From the NCBI RefSeq assembly GCF_030532715.1, contig NZ_JAUNKO010000001.1, forward strand, positions 466,867-530,866: a stretch of DNA of 64,000 bases, read 5' to 3'. The first letter of the stretch is position 1; each line of letters begins with the position of its first letter. Of the stretch, positions 17,333 through 26,999 are shown piece after piece. A program made the translations under genes and the position numbers. This stretch comes from Corynebacterium sp. Lineage in GTDB: Bacteria; Actinomycetota; Actinomycetes; Mycobacteriales; Mycobacteriaceae. Below the pieces are notes generated by a model. The model was not told the origin of the DNA. It saw only the letters and a list, made by a program, of their open reading frames with translations, and searched no databases.

Positions 17333-20300
17333 GCAGCTCCGCAAGCTCATCGTCGTTGCGGTTGCGCAACCGACGCACAGCCTGGCGGCGCGGGGCGTCG
17401 GCAGGCAACCCGAGGGCAAGGTTGATCGCGGCGAAAGCCTCGTCCTCGGTGTCGGCCTCGATGGCCATAGCGTTCAACAGGGCGGCCAGCCCCCGAAGGC
17501 CATCCTGGGCAGGCAGCGCCGGCAGTACATCGAACTCGTCGGCGAAGACGAACCAGACGCGGTCGCCGGCCTTCGCATCCATCGGCTCGAGAAACCTGCG
17601 AATGGTACTCAGCGAACAATTCACCCGCCCCCACCGCAACGTCTGCGGCCCCAGGCGGCTCGGCACCTCGAACGGTTCGTTGAACTCCAACCCGTAGAGC
17701 GCCGCAACGCCAAGGGGCACCGCGCTGCCCGAGCCTCGTAAATGATCGTCGGTCACCGTCACCAGCAGCATCCAAGCATCATCGTGGAAATACATGCCTT
17801 TCGAATCCTCTGGCGTGCGATCATTCACCGGAGTCTCGGTGTTCACGCGCACGATACCGTCCTCCAGGATGTACTCCGGCCCAGACACATAGAATCCAAC
17901 CGAATGTTTGGAAATGCCGAAGCGTTTCGCCTCCTCCTTAAGCTGTTCCAGGGGAACCTCGCCGCCGTTTTCCTCGATGCGCTGCAACAAAAAGTCGGAT
18001 AGATTCGTCCACTCCTGCAACCCCCATTCCTTCAGCGCCCAGGTATCCATTGCCGATCGCACAAAGATCTCACTACGCCCGAGAACATTGACAATGGAAC
18101 CCCGGCTACGGTCCGATATCAGCGCGTGCAGCTGGTCAGTGGTCATGGGCGAACCATGCAACGCGAGCTCCACCGCCACCCGATCCAAAATCGAACTCTT
18201 CGGCGGAAGCAGGAACGGCCCGCGGCGGATATAACCCAATTGCTCCGTGCAATAGTCGGAAATACGTTCGGGGCTACCGCCGGGGAAATGCTCCAACACG
18301 GCAGTGACCAGCTGCTGCTCCTGCAGCACCCCATTATGATCGACCGCACCCTTGGCGCATTCCTCGACCACAGACTCGAAATTGTCAAACAAGAGCCAGC
18401 CATCGGAGATGCGCCATTGCACCACGCGCCCCTGCGCGAACTCCACGCCAGGTTGGCCATACACCCACGTTAAAATTTCCAGCAGATTTCGTCCCGTGTC
18501 GGGTTTGATCCGCGCCGCCAAACCAGGAATCAAATCAAACGCGGTGTCTAAACTTGCGCAGGGCGAAAAGGCGGCAGCGCAGGCGCTCACCACGGTTTCG
18601 CACGCCGGGGCATCAGCGCGAAGCTCTTTGAGCAACGCGGCCTCGAGCTGGCGTATCCGCTCACGCGTAATGCCAAAACGGTCACCGAGTTCCTGGAGGT
18701 GCTCGGCTCCCGTGGCGCGGCCAGCGATAATTGCGGCGCGGCGCTTCGCGTCGGTGCGCAACAACGCACCGATCTCCGCGACGGCCTGGGCAATCAACCG
18801 ATCCCCCGGCTTCGTTGCGGCCGCCAATTGGTGGCCCAGGCGCTCCGGCACCGCCAACTGCGCCACGTAAACCTGTTCCAAATCTGGCCAATGCCCCAAA
18901 AGGTCAAGCCAGCCAGCCGCGAGATCCATGGTGGCACTGGGCTGAATCGCGGCGTCGTCAAGCTGGCCGACCCCTGCGAGCACCGCGGCGTCGATAACGG
19001 ACCACACAGCCGCTTGGACAACCCCTTCGATCCGCACGGGGCCAAAACCTGGAAGTTCGGCGAGCGCAGCAACGGAAGCAGCAAGAGGCTCTGGGAAACG
19101 TCTCAGCCAGGTTTGCACAGAGGTACTGTTCGGATCAAGTCCGTCGGGCAACACCGCATCATCCACATACGGCGACATTTCCGCGAGCGGCGTTTCCGGA
19201 TACTCCGCGATCCAACACTTCGCAACCTCCGGCACCGTGTCCACCTCCGGGGAACACCACGGGAACAACTGCGCGATGTCCGGAGTCGGCCCCGCGTCCC
19301 CCGAGGTTGGGTGTTCGCGAGCTGCATCCGCGGGCAGCAATGGATCCAACAGCGCCGCGAAAGTGCGTTCGGTAACGATGGGGATTTCCAGTTCCTCGGC
19401 GGCGTCGAGAAGCCCCGCGGAATTGTGCGGCGCGTTCGTAATCACCACCACCGTACGCTGGTCAATACCGCCAATGGTGAGCCCCGCGAGCTTAGCGTGG
19501 CGCTGCCAGGTTTCGCGGGTCAGCGCGAGCGGACCAAGGAAACACACGTGATCGCCGGATCGCAGCTGCAACGACTCCGCGATCCCGTTGCTTTCCGCCG
19601 GCGGCACCACCCCAAGTTGCTCGGCGAGTTGCGGCATGTCCGGATGGTGGCCGTCGCGAACCACCATACGAGCGAACAGGATTTCGTGCAGTGCGCGGAC
19701 GTCAGCAACGCTCAAATTGTGTCTCGCTGCGGACTGCAACATCTCCGCCTGCTGCCGCGCAGTAAGCGCCCCCAACGACAGCGCCGACACCAACTCTTTG
19801 AGGTAGGCTGCCCGCTCGGCGGCGACGCTAGGATCGTCAATAGTTTCGTAGCGTCGGAGGGTCTCCGCTCGCTGTCGCGTCTGCGTTTCAGACGGCTGGG
19901 CTGGCTCCGGGCGGGGCACGAGATCGATGCCGGAATCGTCAAGGCTATCCAGCTGCGCGTCGGTGAATTGCACCGGCGTTGCGGCCGTGAGCTCCTCGTG
20001 AGCGGCCGGCAACATTGCAGCAAGCAATGCCGCACTCCCCACCGCCTTACCGAGCGCTCCCGCAGCGGGCCACGCCGGCGCGCCGCTGGCACGAAGGCAG
20101 GCGACCAGGTCCTCGCTGGCGATGGCGAGGTATTGCTTGCTCAAGGCAAGCGTGCTTACCCCGCCGACGTCTTGATCAAGCTGAACACCTAACCGCGCAA
20201 ATTCACGGACCAGCCAAGTATTTACGCGTTCGAGATCATGCGCCACGAGTATACGCCCACGCAACAATTCGGCCAGGTTGCGTGCAATGTAATCGAAATA

Positions 20301-20522
20301 GGGCGCGTCTTGGACATCTTTCCGCGCGATGTGATGCTCGTTCGAATTGTTAAACTCTCGGTCCGGATCTACTAAAGTCTCCCACGTTTGCTCAATCGCA
20401 CCATGCGAATCTAGAAGCACCACCCCGATTTCTAAAACGCGATCCGAATCGCCTAATCCTGTTGTTTCGAAATCGAGGGCAGCAAACATAGGAGCATTCA
20501 TACCACCCACTCTAGAGTGCAC
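17319..20522 (-). CDS. Large multidomain protein: DnaQ-like exonuclease fold, BRCT-like, sigma-4-like HTH, HARE-HTH-like
   Basis: About 1067 residues from the GTG at 20522; ATGs at 20501 and 20489 are alternatives. Residues 13-160 form a DEDD exonuclease-like domain that keeps ExoI (LDFETTG, Asp17/Glu19) and a partial ExoII (LVAHDLERVN), but I find no ExoIII His-x4-Asp. Residues about 320-395 look BRCT-like (CFLGPLALTRETW, VVVITN). Residues about 604-635 read as a sigma-70 region-4-type helix-turn-helix (FGITRERIRQLE). Residues about 780-832 (ALHGSPMTTDQLHALI, TWALKEWG) resemble a HARE-HTH winged helix. The C-terminal 140 residues are shared with the next gene. This architecture suggests nucleic-acid binding; the function is unknown. 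Confidence 0.85.
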   Translation of the reverse strand: MHSRVGGMNAPMFAALDFETTGLGDSDRVLEIGVVLLDSHGAIEQTWETLVDPDREFNNSNEHHIARKDVQDAPYFDYIARNLAELLRGRILVAHDLERVNTWLVREFARLGVQLDQDVGGVSTLALSKQYLAIASEDLVACLRASGAPAWPAAGALGKAVGSAALLAAMLPAAHEELTAATPVQFTDAQLDSLDDSGIDLVPRPEPAQPSETQTRQRAETLRRYETIDDPSVAAERAAYLKELVSALSLGALTARQQAEMLQSAARHNLSVADVRALHEILFARMVVRDGHHPDMPQLAEQLGVVPPAESNGIAESLQLRSGDHVCFLGPLALTRETWQRHAKLAGLTIGGIDQRTVVVITNAPHNSAGLLDAAEELEIPIVTERTFAALLDPLLPADAAREHPTSGDAGPTPDIAQLFPWCSPEVDTVPEVAKCWIAEYPETPLAEMSPYVDDAVLPDGLDPNSTSVQTWLRRFPEPLAASVAALAELPGFGPVRIEGVVQAAVWSVIDAAVLAGVGQLDDAAIQPSATMDLAAGWLDLLGHWPDLEQVYVAQLAVPERLGHQLAAATKPGDRLIAQAVAEIGALLRTDAKRRAAIIAGRATGAEHLQELGDRFGITRERIRQLEAALLKELRADAPACETVVSACAAAFSPCASLDTAFDLIPGLAARIKPDTGRNLLEILTWVYGQPGVEFAQGRVVQWRISDGWLLFDNFESVVEECAKGAVDHNGVLQEQQLVTAVLEHFPGGSPERISDYCTEQLGYIRRGPFLLPPKSSILDRVAVELALHGSPMTTDQLHALISDRSRGSIVNVLGRSEIFVRSAMDTWALKEWGLQEWTNLSDFLLQRIEENGGEVPLEQLKEEAKRFGISKHSVGFYVSGPEYILEDGIVRVNTETPVNDRTPEDSKGMYFHDDAWMLLVTVTDDHLRGSGSAVPLGVAALYGLEFNEPFEVPSRLGPQTLRWGRVNCSLSTIRRFLEPMDAKAGDRVWFVFADEFDVLPALPAQDGLRGLAALLNAMAIEADTEDEAFAAINLALGLPADAPRRQAVRRLRNRNDDELAELLRQA
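20508..20519. repeat. 12-bp perfect palindrome at the start of the large exonuclease-fold gene
   Basis: CACTCTAGAGTG is self-complementary over 12 bases. It lies immediately after the GTG at 20522 and before the ATG at 20501. If translation starts at the ATG, the palindrome sits in the leader or promoter and could be an operator; if at the GTG, it is coding. I did not find the same palindrome before the paralogue. Confidence 0.4.
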
Positions 20523-20604
20523 AATTCAAATCACTGAAGACGGACACAAGGAAGTATCTAGTTTCAGTTACAACAAAATCATTGTTTACACCCGCACAAA
20601 TCCG

Positions 20605-23178
20605 CTATGCCCAGCGCAATTTCTCCGCAAGTTCCGTGTCCCCGCGCGCAATCAACCGCTCCACGGCGATGGTACGGCGGGCGTCGGCGGGCAACCCAAG
20701 CGCCCGATTGATGGTTGTGAACGGGCTTTCATCGGCGCGTTCCACCAACCCCATTGCGTTAAGCACCGCTCGTTTGCCGCGCAGTTTAAGGTCCACGCTC
20801 GGGGCGGCAATCACATCGAATGAACGTCCAAATACCAGGAAAACGCGATCACCGGGACGGGAACCCAACTCCAGCAAAAACCGCCGCAACGTACCCAATG
20901 CGCAATTGGAGCGCCGCCAGCGAATCGCCTGCGGGCCGAGCCTGCTGGGAATCTTGGTTGGACGATTAAACCGCAGCTCATAAAGGTTTACCACCGCGGG
21001 TTGCACCACGGTGCCGGAACCCCGCAACTGCTCCTCGGTGACAGTAATCAATTGCATCCACCCAGCATCACCCCAGTACATTCCCCGCGAGTTTTCCGGG
21101 GTTTGCGGGCACGTCGGTTCTTCTTCGCTCAAGCGCACCATGTCGCGCGGGCCGATCACAAACTCAGGGCCCCGCAAGTATGTCATCACGGAGCTTCGCG
21201 CCACCCCGAATGCGGTGGCTTGATCGATAAGCCAATCTAGGGGAGCCTCGCCCCCGCGCTTACGAACACGACGAGCAAGCACATCGGCGAGATTTGTCCA
21301 TTCCTCAAAATCCCACCCCCGCAATGCCCACGTATCCACAGCGCAACGATAAAAATACTGAGACGAATGTAAGGCACTCACAATTGAGGCAAGAGTTCTG
21401 TGCGGCATTCGATCATGGAGTTGTTTTGTAGTCATTGGCGCCCCGCGCAGCGTAAGCTCTACACCCGCCATTTCCACGATGGATTGTTCGCGAGGAATAA
21501 GCCTAGAATCTCGTTGCTGATAGTTACACTGCTGCAAAATGTACGGTAAGAATTCCTCCGAATAGATTGCTTTTGATCGGCGCTTCAGCTGCGCTAAGAG
21601 CATCTCAGTCTTCACAATGCCAAATTGATTACCAAGTGATTTTAAGAGGCCGTTCAGTATTGGCACGAAATCATCACAGATTACCCAATCCTCGGAAACT
21701 TCCCACCGGACAGCAGCCCGCCGCGAATTAGGCACCCCGTGGCGCGAATACAACCAACACAACACCTCGAACATAGTGCAATCGACGCGCGCGTCAGCCG
21801 GTTCAGCCAGCAGTGGCATCTGTTGCAGCACGGTGTCCACCCGCACGCATGGATGAAAACGCGAAATCATCGCGCTCGCTAGGAGTTCGCAAAATTCACC
21901 ATGCTTGCGGATATTTTCACCTAATCGAACTTCCATTTGGCGCGTCCGCTCGCGGGAAAGCCCGAGGGAGGTCGCGGCTGCTTGGAGCGTGTGCAGCTCC
22001 CCTGCCCGCTGCTGCAGCAACGCGGCGTAGTGGAACGGGTCTTGGTCGATCACGCGGGAAATTTCGGCGGCGGCACGTTCGTAGATATCGCGAGCCGGGC
22101 TGGGGTGTTGTGCCATCGCATCCGCGAGTTGCGGCAGCAACCCGCCGCGGAGTTTTGCCGAATCCCCATAGTCCAGCCACGCACCATGCAGGTCCAACCA
22201 GCCTGCGAGCACGTTCAGCGCCGGCAACGGGTGTGGAAAGCGCGCGGGACGCTGCTGCGCAAACCCGATATACATGGCGTGCAGTACCAGCGCACGCACC
22301 AGCGCCTCGACCTCGGCGCGGAGGAATCCTTGGCCGCGCAAGATTTCCGCAACAGTGGCGTACAGTGGCGTCGGAAAACGGTTGAGCAAACGTTGCACGT
22401 GACTGGACTTGGTATCGAATCCTTCCGGCAGCACCATCGGGTTCAACAGCGGGGAAAGCTTATACAACGGCAGCATTGCGCACTCGCTGATCCACTGCAA
22501 CACCACCGCCTCGACATCGTCTGCAACCCCCACAAACCAAGGGAAGATCTGTTCGAAGTCCCGGTGGGTGAACGAGGCGCCACCAAGGCCAGCATCCACG
22601 CACCGGCACGAATCCTCGCTCAAGCTTGGCAGCAGCTCGCCGCCAGCTATCACGAGCGGCACCGCCTGCCCAAGATCCAAAACTTCATGCGAACCAAGGT
22701 CGCGCCACGCCGCTGCCACGCGCTCCGCTGCACGCGCCACTGCCGATGTCCCCCGCTGCCCCGCGAGCCCCGCGTCGTACAAGGCGACACCATCGTCGAG
22801 ATAGTTACCACCTCCGGTATCGTCGTAGCCGAGCTCACGCAACGAAAACCCGAATCTTCCTTCGGGTAGCTTCACCCCGCAACGCCGGAAACTCTCACGC
22901 AACACTCCGCATACGTAATCGAGATCGTGTGCCACGAGAAGCCGCCCACGCAGGAGCGCCATCAATTGTCCGGCGATGTCCCGAAATGCTAGGTCCGCTG
23001 AACCCGCCCCGGCAGGCGCGTCTTCGTCACAATGAGTGACAACCGCTGCCCAGCGGCGTTCGAATTGCCGCTCTGAGTCGAGCAAAATCACGGCAATCGC
23101 GAGGGCGCGCTCATGCGCATTTGCGCCTGAAATTGAAAGCTCTATTACCGCGAACGAAGGCAGGGTCATGCCCACCAC
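20605..23178 (-). CDS. Paralogue of the large exonuclease-fold / sigma-4-like HTH protein, catalytic site lost
   Basis: 857 residues from the GTG at 23178 or 854 from the ATG at 23169. It aligns with the 1067-residue neighbour from end to end: the exonuclease-like domain (GRLLVAHDLDYV against GRILVAHDLERV), the HTH (LGLSRERTRQME, about 395-430), the winged helix (LRGAPMTTKQLHDRM, TWALRGWDFEEWTNL) and the C-terminal block (RGSGTVV, PSRLGPQAIRW, NRALGLPADARR). ExoI is VIELSISG, so the first Asp is missing and nuclease activity is unlikely. The BRCT-like block of the neighbour is absent, explaining the shorter length. The two genes are 82 bp apart on one strand and look like an ancient tandem duplication. 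Confidence 0.85.
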   Translation of the reverse strand: MVGMTLPSFAVIELSISGANAHERALAIAVILLDSERQFERRWAAVVTHCDEDAPAGAGSADLAFRDIAGQLMALLRGRLLVAHDLDYVCGVLRESFRRCGVKLPEGRFGFSLRELGYDDTGGGNYLDDGVALYDAGLAGQRGTSAVARAAERVAAAWRDLGSHEVLDLGQAVPLVIAGGELLPSLSEDSCRCVDAGLGGASFTHRDFEQIFPWFVGVADDVEAVVLQWISECAMLPLYKLSPLLNPMVLPEGFDTKSSHVQRLLNRFPTPLYATVAEILRGQGFLRAEVEALVRALVLHAMYIGFAQQRPARFPHPLPALNVLAGWLDLHGAWLDYGDSAKLRGGLLPQLADAMAQHPSPARDIYERAAAEISRVIDQDPFHYAALLQQRAGELHTLQAAATSLGLSRERTRQMEVRLGENIRKHGEFCELLASAMISRFHPCVRVDTVLQQMPLLAEPADARVDCTMFEVLCWLYSRHGVPNSRRAAVRWEVSEDWVICDDFVPILNGLLKSLGNQFGIVKTEMLLAQLKRRSKAIYSEEFLPYILQQCNYQQRDSRLIPREQSIVEMAGVELTLRGAPMTTKQLHDRMPHRTLASIVSALHSSQYFYRCAVDTWALRGWDFEEWTNLADVLARRVRKRGGEAPLDWLIDQATAFGVARSSVMTYLRGPEFVIGPRDMVRLSEEEPTCPQTPENSRGMYWGDAGWMQLITVTEEQLRGSGTVVQPAVVNLYELRFNRPTKIPSRLGPQAIRWRRSNCALGTLRRFLLELGSRPGDRVFLVFGRSFDVIAAPSVDLKLRGKRAVLNAMGLVERADESPFTTINRALGLPADARRTIAVERLIARGDTELAEKLRWA

Positions 23179-23886
23179 AGTAGAGGTCGAATTTCCCGTT
23201 TAGAACTGCAATTCGCATTAATTAAACCGAATTGGGGGTACCGCCCGCAGATCACACCGCGTGTTGCGCACAAGGTCAGATACACGGATCGCTGGCATGT
23301 GCGCAGTTCACGCAAGCAATAGAACATTCGCAGCAACAAATCCACGCCGCGAATATACGCATTGAACGCAACGTTTCTCGACGCCGCGTCCGCCGCCGCG
23401 CACCCCACCACAATTCAGGCACACAATCTAATTGTGTGCGTGTTTATTTTCGGCGGAAAATCCTCTCGTCCCGGCGAATTCAATTCCGTGTTTCCGGGAG
23501 CGCGCCAACGCATTCATTGCAAACCCAATCGAGGAAATGCATTTCCCGCGAAAATGAGATGCAATAAGGTGGCCTCACCTGCAAGAAGGCCGAGTTTCAT
23601 AGCCCCAGCACCTGTGCCGCACACGCCGTAGTAAAATATTCACCAAGGCAAGGGGCTGCGGCAATCCGGTGATAGTCAGCACCCCTCATATGCGTCTTGC
23701 TGTGCAGGGTAACAAGGTGAGCCCCTCGACTACCCGGACGCTAGGCCAACGCGAAAACGTGTGCGCAAGCCCACCGAGTCGAAGCCAATCGCTGCGGCCC
23801 CTTGCCGAACCTCCCGCCATACGCACAACAGTGCAAAACCGGCGCGGGAGATTGCACTGTTGGTCGAGTGCCTAGCCGCGCCACGG
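23179..23886. other. 708-bp intergenic region without a supportable gene
   Basis: Between the 857-residue gene and the orphan at 23887. Several short open frames exist on the + strand but none has a ribosome-binding site, a recognisable domain or normal codon bias. The centre (about 23400-23560) is less GC-rich than the surroundings. The one structural feature is the inverted repeat at 23419-23439, listed separately. No tRNA or recognisable structured RNA was seen. Confidence 0.6.
23419..23439. repeat. Perfect 9-bp inverted repeat
   Basis: GCACACAAT and ATTGTGTGC are separated by three bases (CTA). On the + strand a T-rich stretch follows (TGTTTATTTT), so it could act as a weak terminator. 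The symmetric AT centre would also suit a dimeric regulator. It is about 240 bp upstream of the 857-residue gene's start. Confidence 0.5.
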
Positions 23887-24861
23887 CTACTCCTTGAGGA
23901 ACCCGCTCACAAACGTCAGCTCACCAAGCCCATGCTCCACCCCTTGGGTGTACAACTCCGCCGCGGTTTGCGCGAGGCAAAGCTGACCGTTCCGCCTGTG
24001 CAAATACCCCAACCGCCACATGGACTCCAAGTCTGCGACAAATCCGTCAAACTCCTCCATGCATTCTCGCGCGCTGCGGGGCGCGGCGTCCGTAATCAGC
24101 TGGTCAGTGCGCTGGTCGAACTCGAGTACGCTCACAACACTCTCCGGGGTGAGGCTGCCATCCTCAAACACCTCGATGCTCCCGCCATGATCGTGCAGAT
24201 ACTGCGCCACCACGAAGCAACTGCCCAGCGTGGTGCGGGAGACCTTCGCAGGCACTTCGTCAATACGCTCGGCGCCCACCCCGCCCATTTGCAGCGCGAA
24301 CGCCAGCTTCATCCGCGTATCGGCGTCCTCGGCGGTTTCCGGCTCCTCCGGCAGGCTCGCCAAATACTCCATTGCAGGAATCACAAGCGTCGGGGAAAGC
24401 CCGTGCGGTAGCTGCCCAGCGGCACCCTCGGCGTCATACTGCAACGCAGCACCGACAACCTTCGAACTCGTTTCCGGATCCCACAGACCGCTCCGAGAAA
24501 CCACCTGCGGCAACCGATCCCAATCTTCCAACTCCACGCCATCCGTAAGCGAGAGCACGCACCGCCAATCGTTGACCTCAGATAGGACTAACTCCAGCGA
24601 ATCGAAACCCAGCAGCTCTTCAAAGCTCATCGAGTAGCTGTCCGCGTCGATCACCCCCTCTGGGTAGTCTTCCGCGGGACCGATAAGTATCGACACCCCG
24701 TCACGCACGCCCAGCAGCAATACCGCTGGGCCCGGCACCGCCGATAACCCTGCCGCAATCAAATCCACGCATTCCGCAACATAATCCTCGCCGTCCAACA
24801 GCATTGTCGCGTGCGGATACCCAACATTTAACGCCCGTACATCCACCTGAATTGGCCTCAT
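23887..24861 (-). CDS. Hypothetical acidic protein
   Basis: 324 residues from the ATG at 24861; an in-frame extension to 24912 is Cys/Trp-rich and unlikely. No family recognised. It is strongly acidic, with no signal peptide or membrane helix. The N-terminal 100 residues alternate beta-type segments (ATMLLDGEDYVAEC, PAVLLLGVRDGVSILIGP) with acidic loops. The centre is helical and the end (MWRLGYLHRRNGQLCLAQTAAELY) could be a winged-helix-like tip. It sits upstream of the large nuclease-fold pair on the same strand but 700 bp away, so co-transcription is doubtful. Confidence 0.6.
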   Translation of the reverse strand: MRPIQVDVRALNVGYPHATMLLDGEDYVAECVDLIAAGLSAVPGPAVLLLGVRDGVSILIGPAEDYPEGVIDADSYSMSFEELLGFDSLELVLSEVNDWRCVLSLTDGVELEDWDRLPQVVSRSGLWDPETSSKVVGAALQYDAEGAAGQLPHGLSPTLVIPAMEYLASLPEEPETAEDADTRMKLAFALQMGGVGAERIDEVPAKVSRTTLGSCFVVAQYLHDHGGSIEVFEDGSLTPESVVSVLEFDQRTDQLITDAAPRSARECMEEFDGFVADLESMWRLGYLHRRNGQLCLAQTAAELYTQGVEHGLGELTFVSGFLKE

Positions 24862-25006
24862 GCCAGCAAAGCATAGCCAGCACCAGCGACACACGCGCAG
24901 CGGGTTTAGCACAAGCGTTCGGACACTGCGCGGGGCTCATGTGAAGACGCTGAAGCGCCCTGCACATTGTGCCCGTTACCTCGCACCTCTTGGGGGTAGC
25001 GGGCCG

Positions 25007-26854
25007 TTAATCCCCATCCGTGCTCAGCGCAGCGACGAATGCCTCTTGGGGCACTGACACTGAGCCGATGTTCTTCATACGCTTCTTGCCTTCTTTTTGC
25101 TTCTCGAGCAGTTTGCGCTTACGGGAAATGTCGCCGCCGTAGCATTTCGCAAGAACGTCTTTGCGCAGGGCACGGATGTTTTCACGGGCGATGATTTTGG
25201 AACCGATCGCGGCCTGCACTGGAACTTCGAATTGCTGCCTAGGAATAAGTTCCTTGAGCTTCACGGTCATCTTGTTGCCGTACCATTGTGCATTGTCGCG
25301 ATGGACGATGGCGCTGAAGGCGTCCACGGGTTCACCTTGCAGCAGGATGTCCACCTTGACCAGGTTGGCTTCCTGCTCCCCGGCTTCCTCATAGTTGAGG
25401 GAGGCGTAGCCTTTGGTGCGGGACTTCAGCATGTCAAAGAAATCGAAAATGATCTCGCCGAGGGGCATGGTGTAGCGGAGCTCGACGCGGTCCTCGGACA
25501 GGTAATCCATGCCGCCCATTTGGCCGCGTTTGGATTGGCACAATTCCATGGTGGTACCCACGAACTCGGCGGGCACGATCACGGTGGCTTTCACGATCGG
25601 CTCCCACACTTCCTTGAGCTTGCCGCCCGGCCAGTCGGAAGGGTTATGCACCATCAACTCGGAGCCGTCTTCAGCGATCACGCGGTAATTCACGGAAGGG
25701 GCCGTAGAAATCAGGTCCAGATCGAACTCGCGTTGCAACCGGTCGCGGGTAATTTCCATGTGGAGCAGCCCAAGGAAACCGCACCGGAAACCAAAACCCA
25801 GCGCCACGGAAGTTTCGGGTTCGAAGGTGAGCGCGGCGTCGTTCAGCTGGAGCTTTTCAAGTGCGTCGCGCAGGTCAGGGTAATCAGCCTGAGAGATTGG
25901 GAAAAGCCCGGAATACACCATGGGCTTGGGTTCCTCGTACCCCTTGAGCGGCACTTCCGCGCCCTTGTGCGCCCAAGTGACGGTGTCGCCGACCTTAGAT
26001 TGGCGAACGTCCTTCACACCAGTAATCAGATAACCCACTTCGCCCGGGCCAAGCCCTTGGCACTTTTTCGGGGTGGGGCTCACGATGCCGATTTCCAGCA
26101 ACTCGTGAGTAGCGCCGGTGGACATCATGCGGATCTTTTGCCGCGGTTCAAGGCGTCCGTCCACCATGCGGATATAGGTGACCACGCCGCGGTAGGTGTC
26201 GTACACGGAATCGAAGATCATTGCGCGCGCGGGGGCATCCGGAGCGGCGTCCGACGTCGGCGCGGGCACAAGCTCACACACACGGTCGAGAAGCTCGGGC
26301 ACACCGGCGCCGGTTTTACCTGAAACACGCAACACGTCTTCTGGTTCACAACCGATAATGTGAGCGATTTCCAAGGCGTACTTTTCGGGATCCGCCGCAG
26401 GCAGGTCAATCTTGTTGAGTACCGGGATGATTTCTAGGTCGTTTTCCATGGCCAGGTACAGGTTCGCGAGGGTTTGCGCCTCGATGCCTTGCGCGGCGTC
26501 GACAAGCAAAATGGCGCCCTCACACGCCTCGAGGGCGCGGGAAACCTCGTAGGTAAAGTCCACGTGCCCAGGCGTGTCAATCAGGTGCATAACAATATTT
26601 TCGCCCGCGTGTTTTCCGGACCGCGGGACCCAAGGCAGGCGCACGTTTTGAGCCTTAATGGTGATGCCACGCTCCCGCTCAATATCCATATTGTCCAGGT
26701 ATTGATCACGCATGTCGCGGGCCTCCACGACCCCCGTGAGCTGCAGAATTCGGTCCGCGAGGGTGGATTTGCCGTGATCGATATGCGCGATGATGCAGAA
26801 GTTCCGGATCTGCGCCGGGTTCGTAAACGTAGCTTCCGCAAAATTGCTGGCCAT
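25007..26854 (-). CDS. lepA: Elongation factor 4 (LepA), ribosome-associated GTPase
   Basis: 615 residues from the ATG at 26854, full length for LepA. G motifs are intact: [10 protein letters not shown] (G1), the G3 segment DTPGHVDF and NKIDLP (G4). EF-G-like domains follow, then the LepA-specific C-terminal domain with [21 protein letters not shown] at residues near 585-605. LepA binds stalled or initiating ribosomes and can back-translocate tRNAs. The longer open frame to 26887 is discarded because homologous sequence starts at [13 protein letters not shown]. It is divergent from the MazF-like gene. Confidence 0.97.
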   Translation of the reverse strand: MASNFAEATFTNPAQIRNFCIIAHIDHGKSTLADRILQLTGVVEARDMRDQYLDNMDIERERGITIKAQNVRLPWVPRSGKHAGENIVMHLIDTPGHVDFTYEVSRALEACEGAILLVDAAQGIEAQTLANLYLAMENDLEIIPVLNKIDLPAADPEKYALEIAHIIGCEPEDVLRVSGKTGAGVPELLDRVCELVPAPTSDAAPDAPARAMIFDSVYDTYRGVVTYIRMVDGRLEPRQKIRMMSTGATHELLEIGIVSPTPKKCQGLGPGEVGYLITGVKDVRQSKVGDTVTWAHKGAEVPLKGYEEPKPMVYSGLFPISQADYPDLRDALEKLQLNDAALTFEPETSVALGFGFRCGFLGLLHMEITRDRLQREFDLDLISTAPSVNYRVIAEDGSELMVHNPSDWPGGKLKEVWEPIVKATVIVPAEFVGTTMELCQSKRGQMGGMDYLSEDRVELRYTMPLGEIIFDFFDMLKSRTKGYASLNYEEAGEQEANLVKVDILLQGEPVDAFSAIVHRDNAQWYGNKMTVKLKELIPRQQFEVPVQAAIGSKIIARENIRALRKDVLAKCYGGDISRKRKLLEKQKEGKKRMKNIGSVSVPQEAFVAALSTDGD

Positions 26855-26961
26855 AGTATTGAGCGTCCCTTTCCTGATATAACCCACCCAACAATACCCG
26901 AGGCGTGCCCGAAGGTTAAGCCGTCGCTAGTGCGGCAGCTACCAGCGTGTTTGCCTCAATG

Positions 26962-26991
26962 TGACACACTGCCAGCACCCCGTACTACGCT
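26962..26991 (+). promoter_or_regulatory. Promoter for a probable leaderless transcript of the MazF/PemK-like gene
   Basis: GTGACA (26962-26967), 18 bp, then TACGCT (26986-26991). The -10 box ends 8 bases before the ATG at 27000, so transcription would start at the initiation codon. No ribosome-binding site precedes the ATG. Leaderless messages are common in corynebacteria. Confidence 0.5.
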
Positions 26992-26999
26992 AGACAACC

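Noticed and set aside
18699-20192. 497-codon + strand frame over the large nuclease-fold gene
   Set aside because: Antisense shadow with an Arg/His-rich composition; the opposite strand has paralogue support.
20605-23178. Shorter nuclease-fold gene as a decayed pseudogene
   Set aside because: The frame is open over 857 codons and the C-terminal and HTH regions are conserved; only catalytic residues are lost.
23232-23631. Two + strand open frames in the 708-bp gap
   Set aside because: No ribosome-binding site, no hydrophobic or domain pattern, and low-quality codon use.
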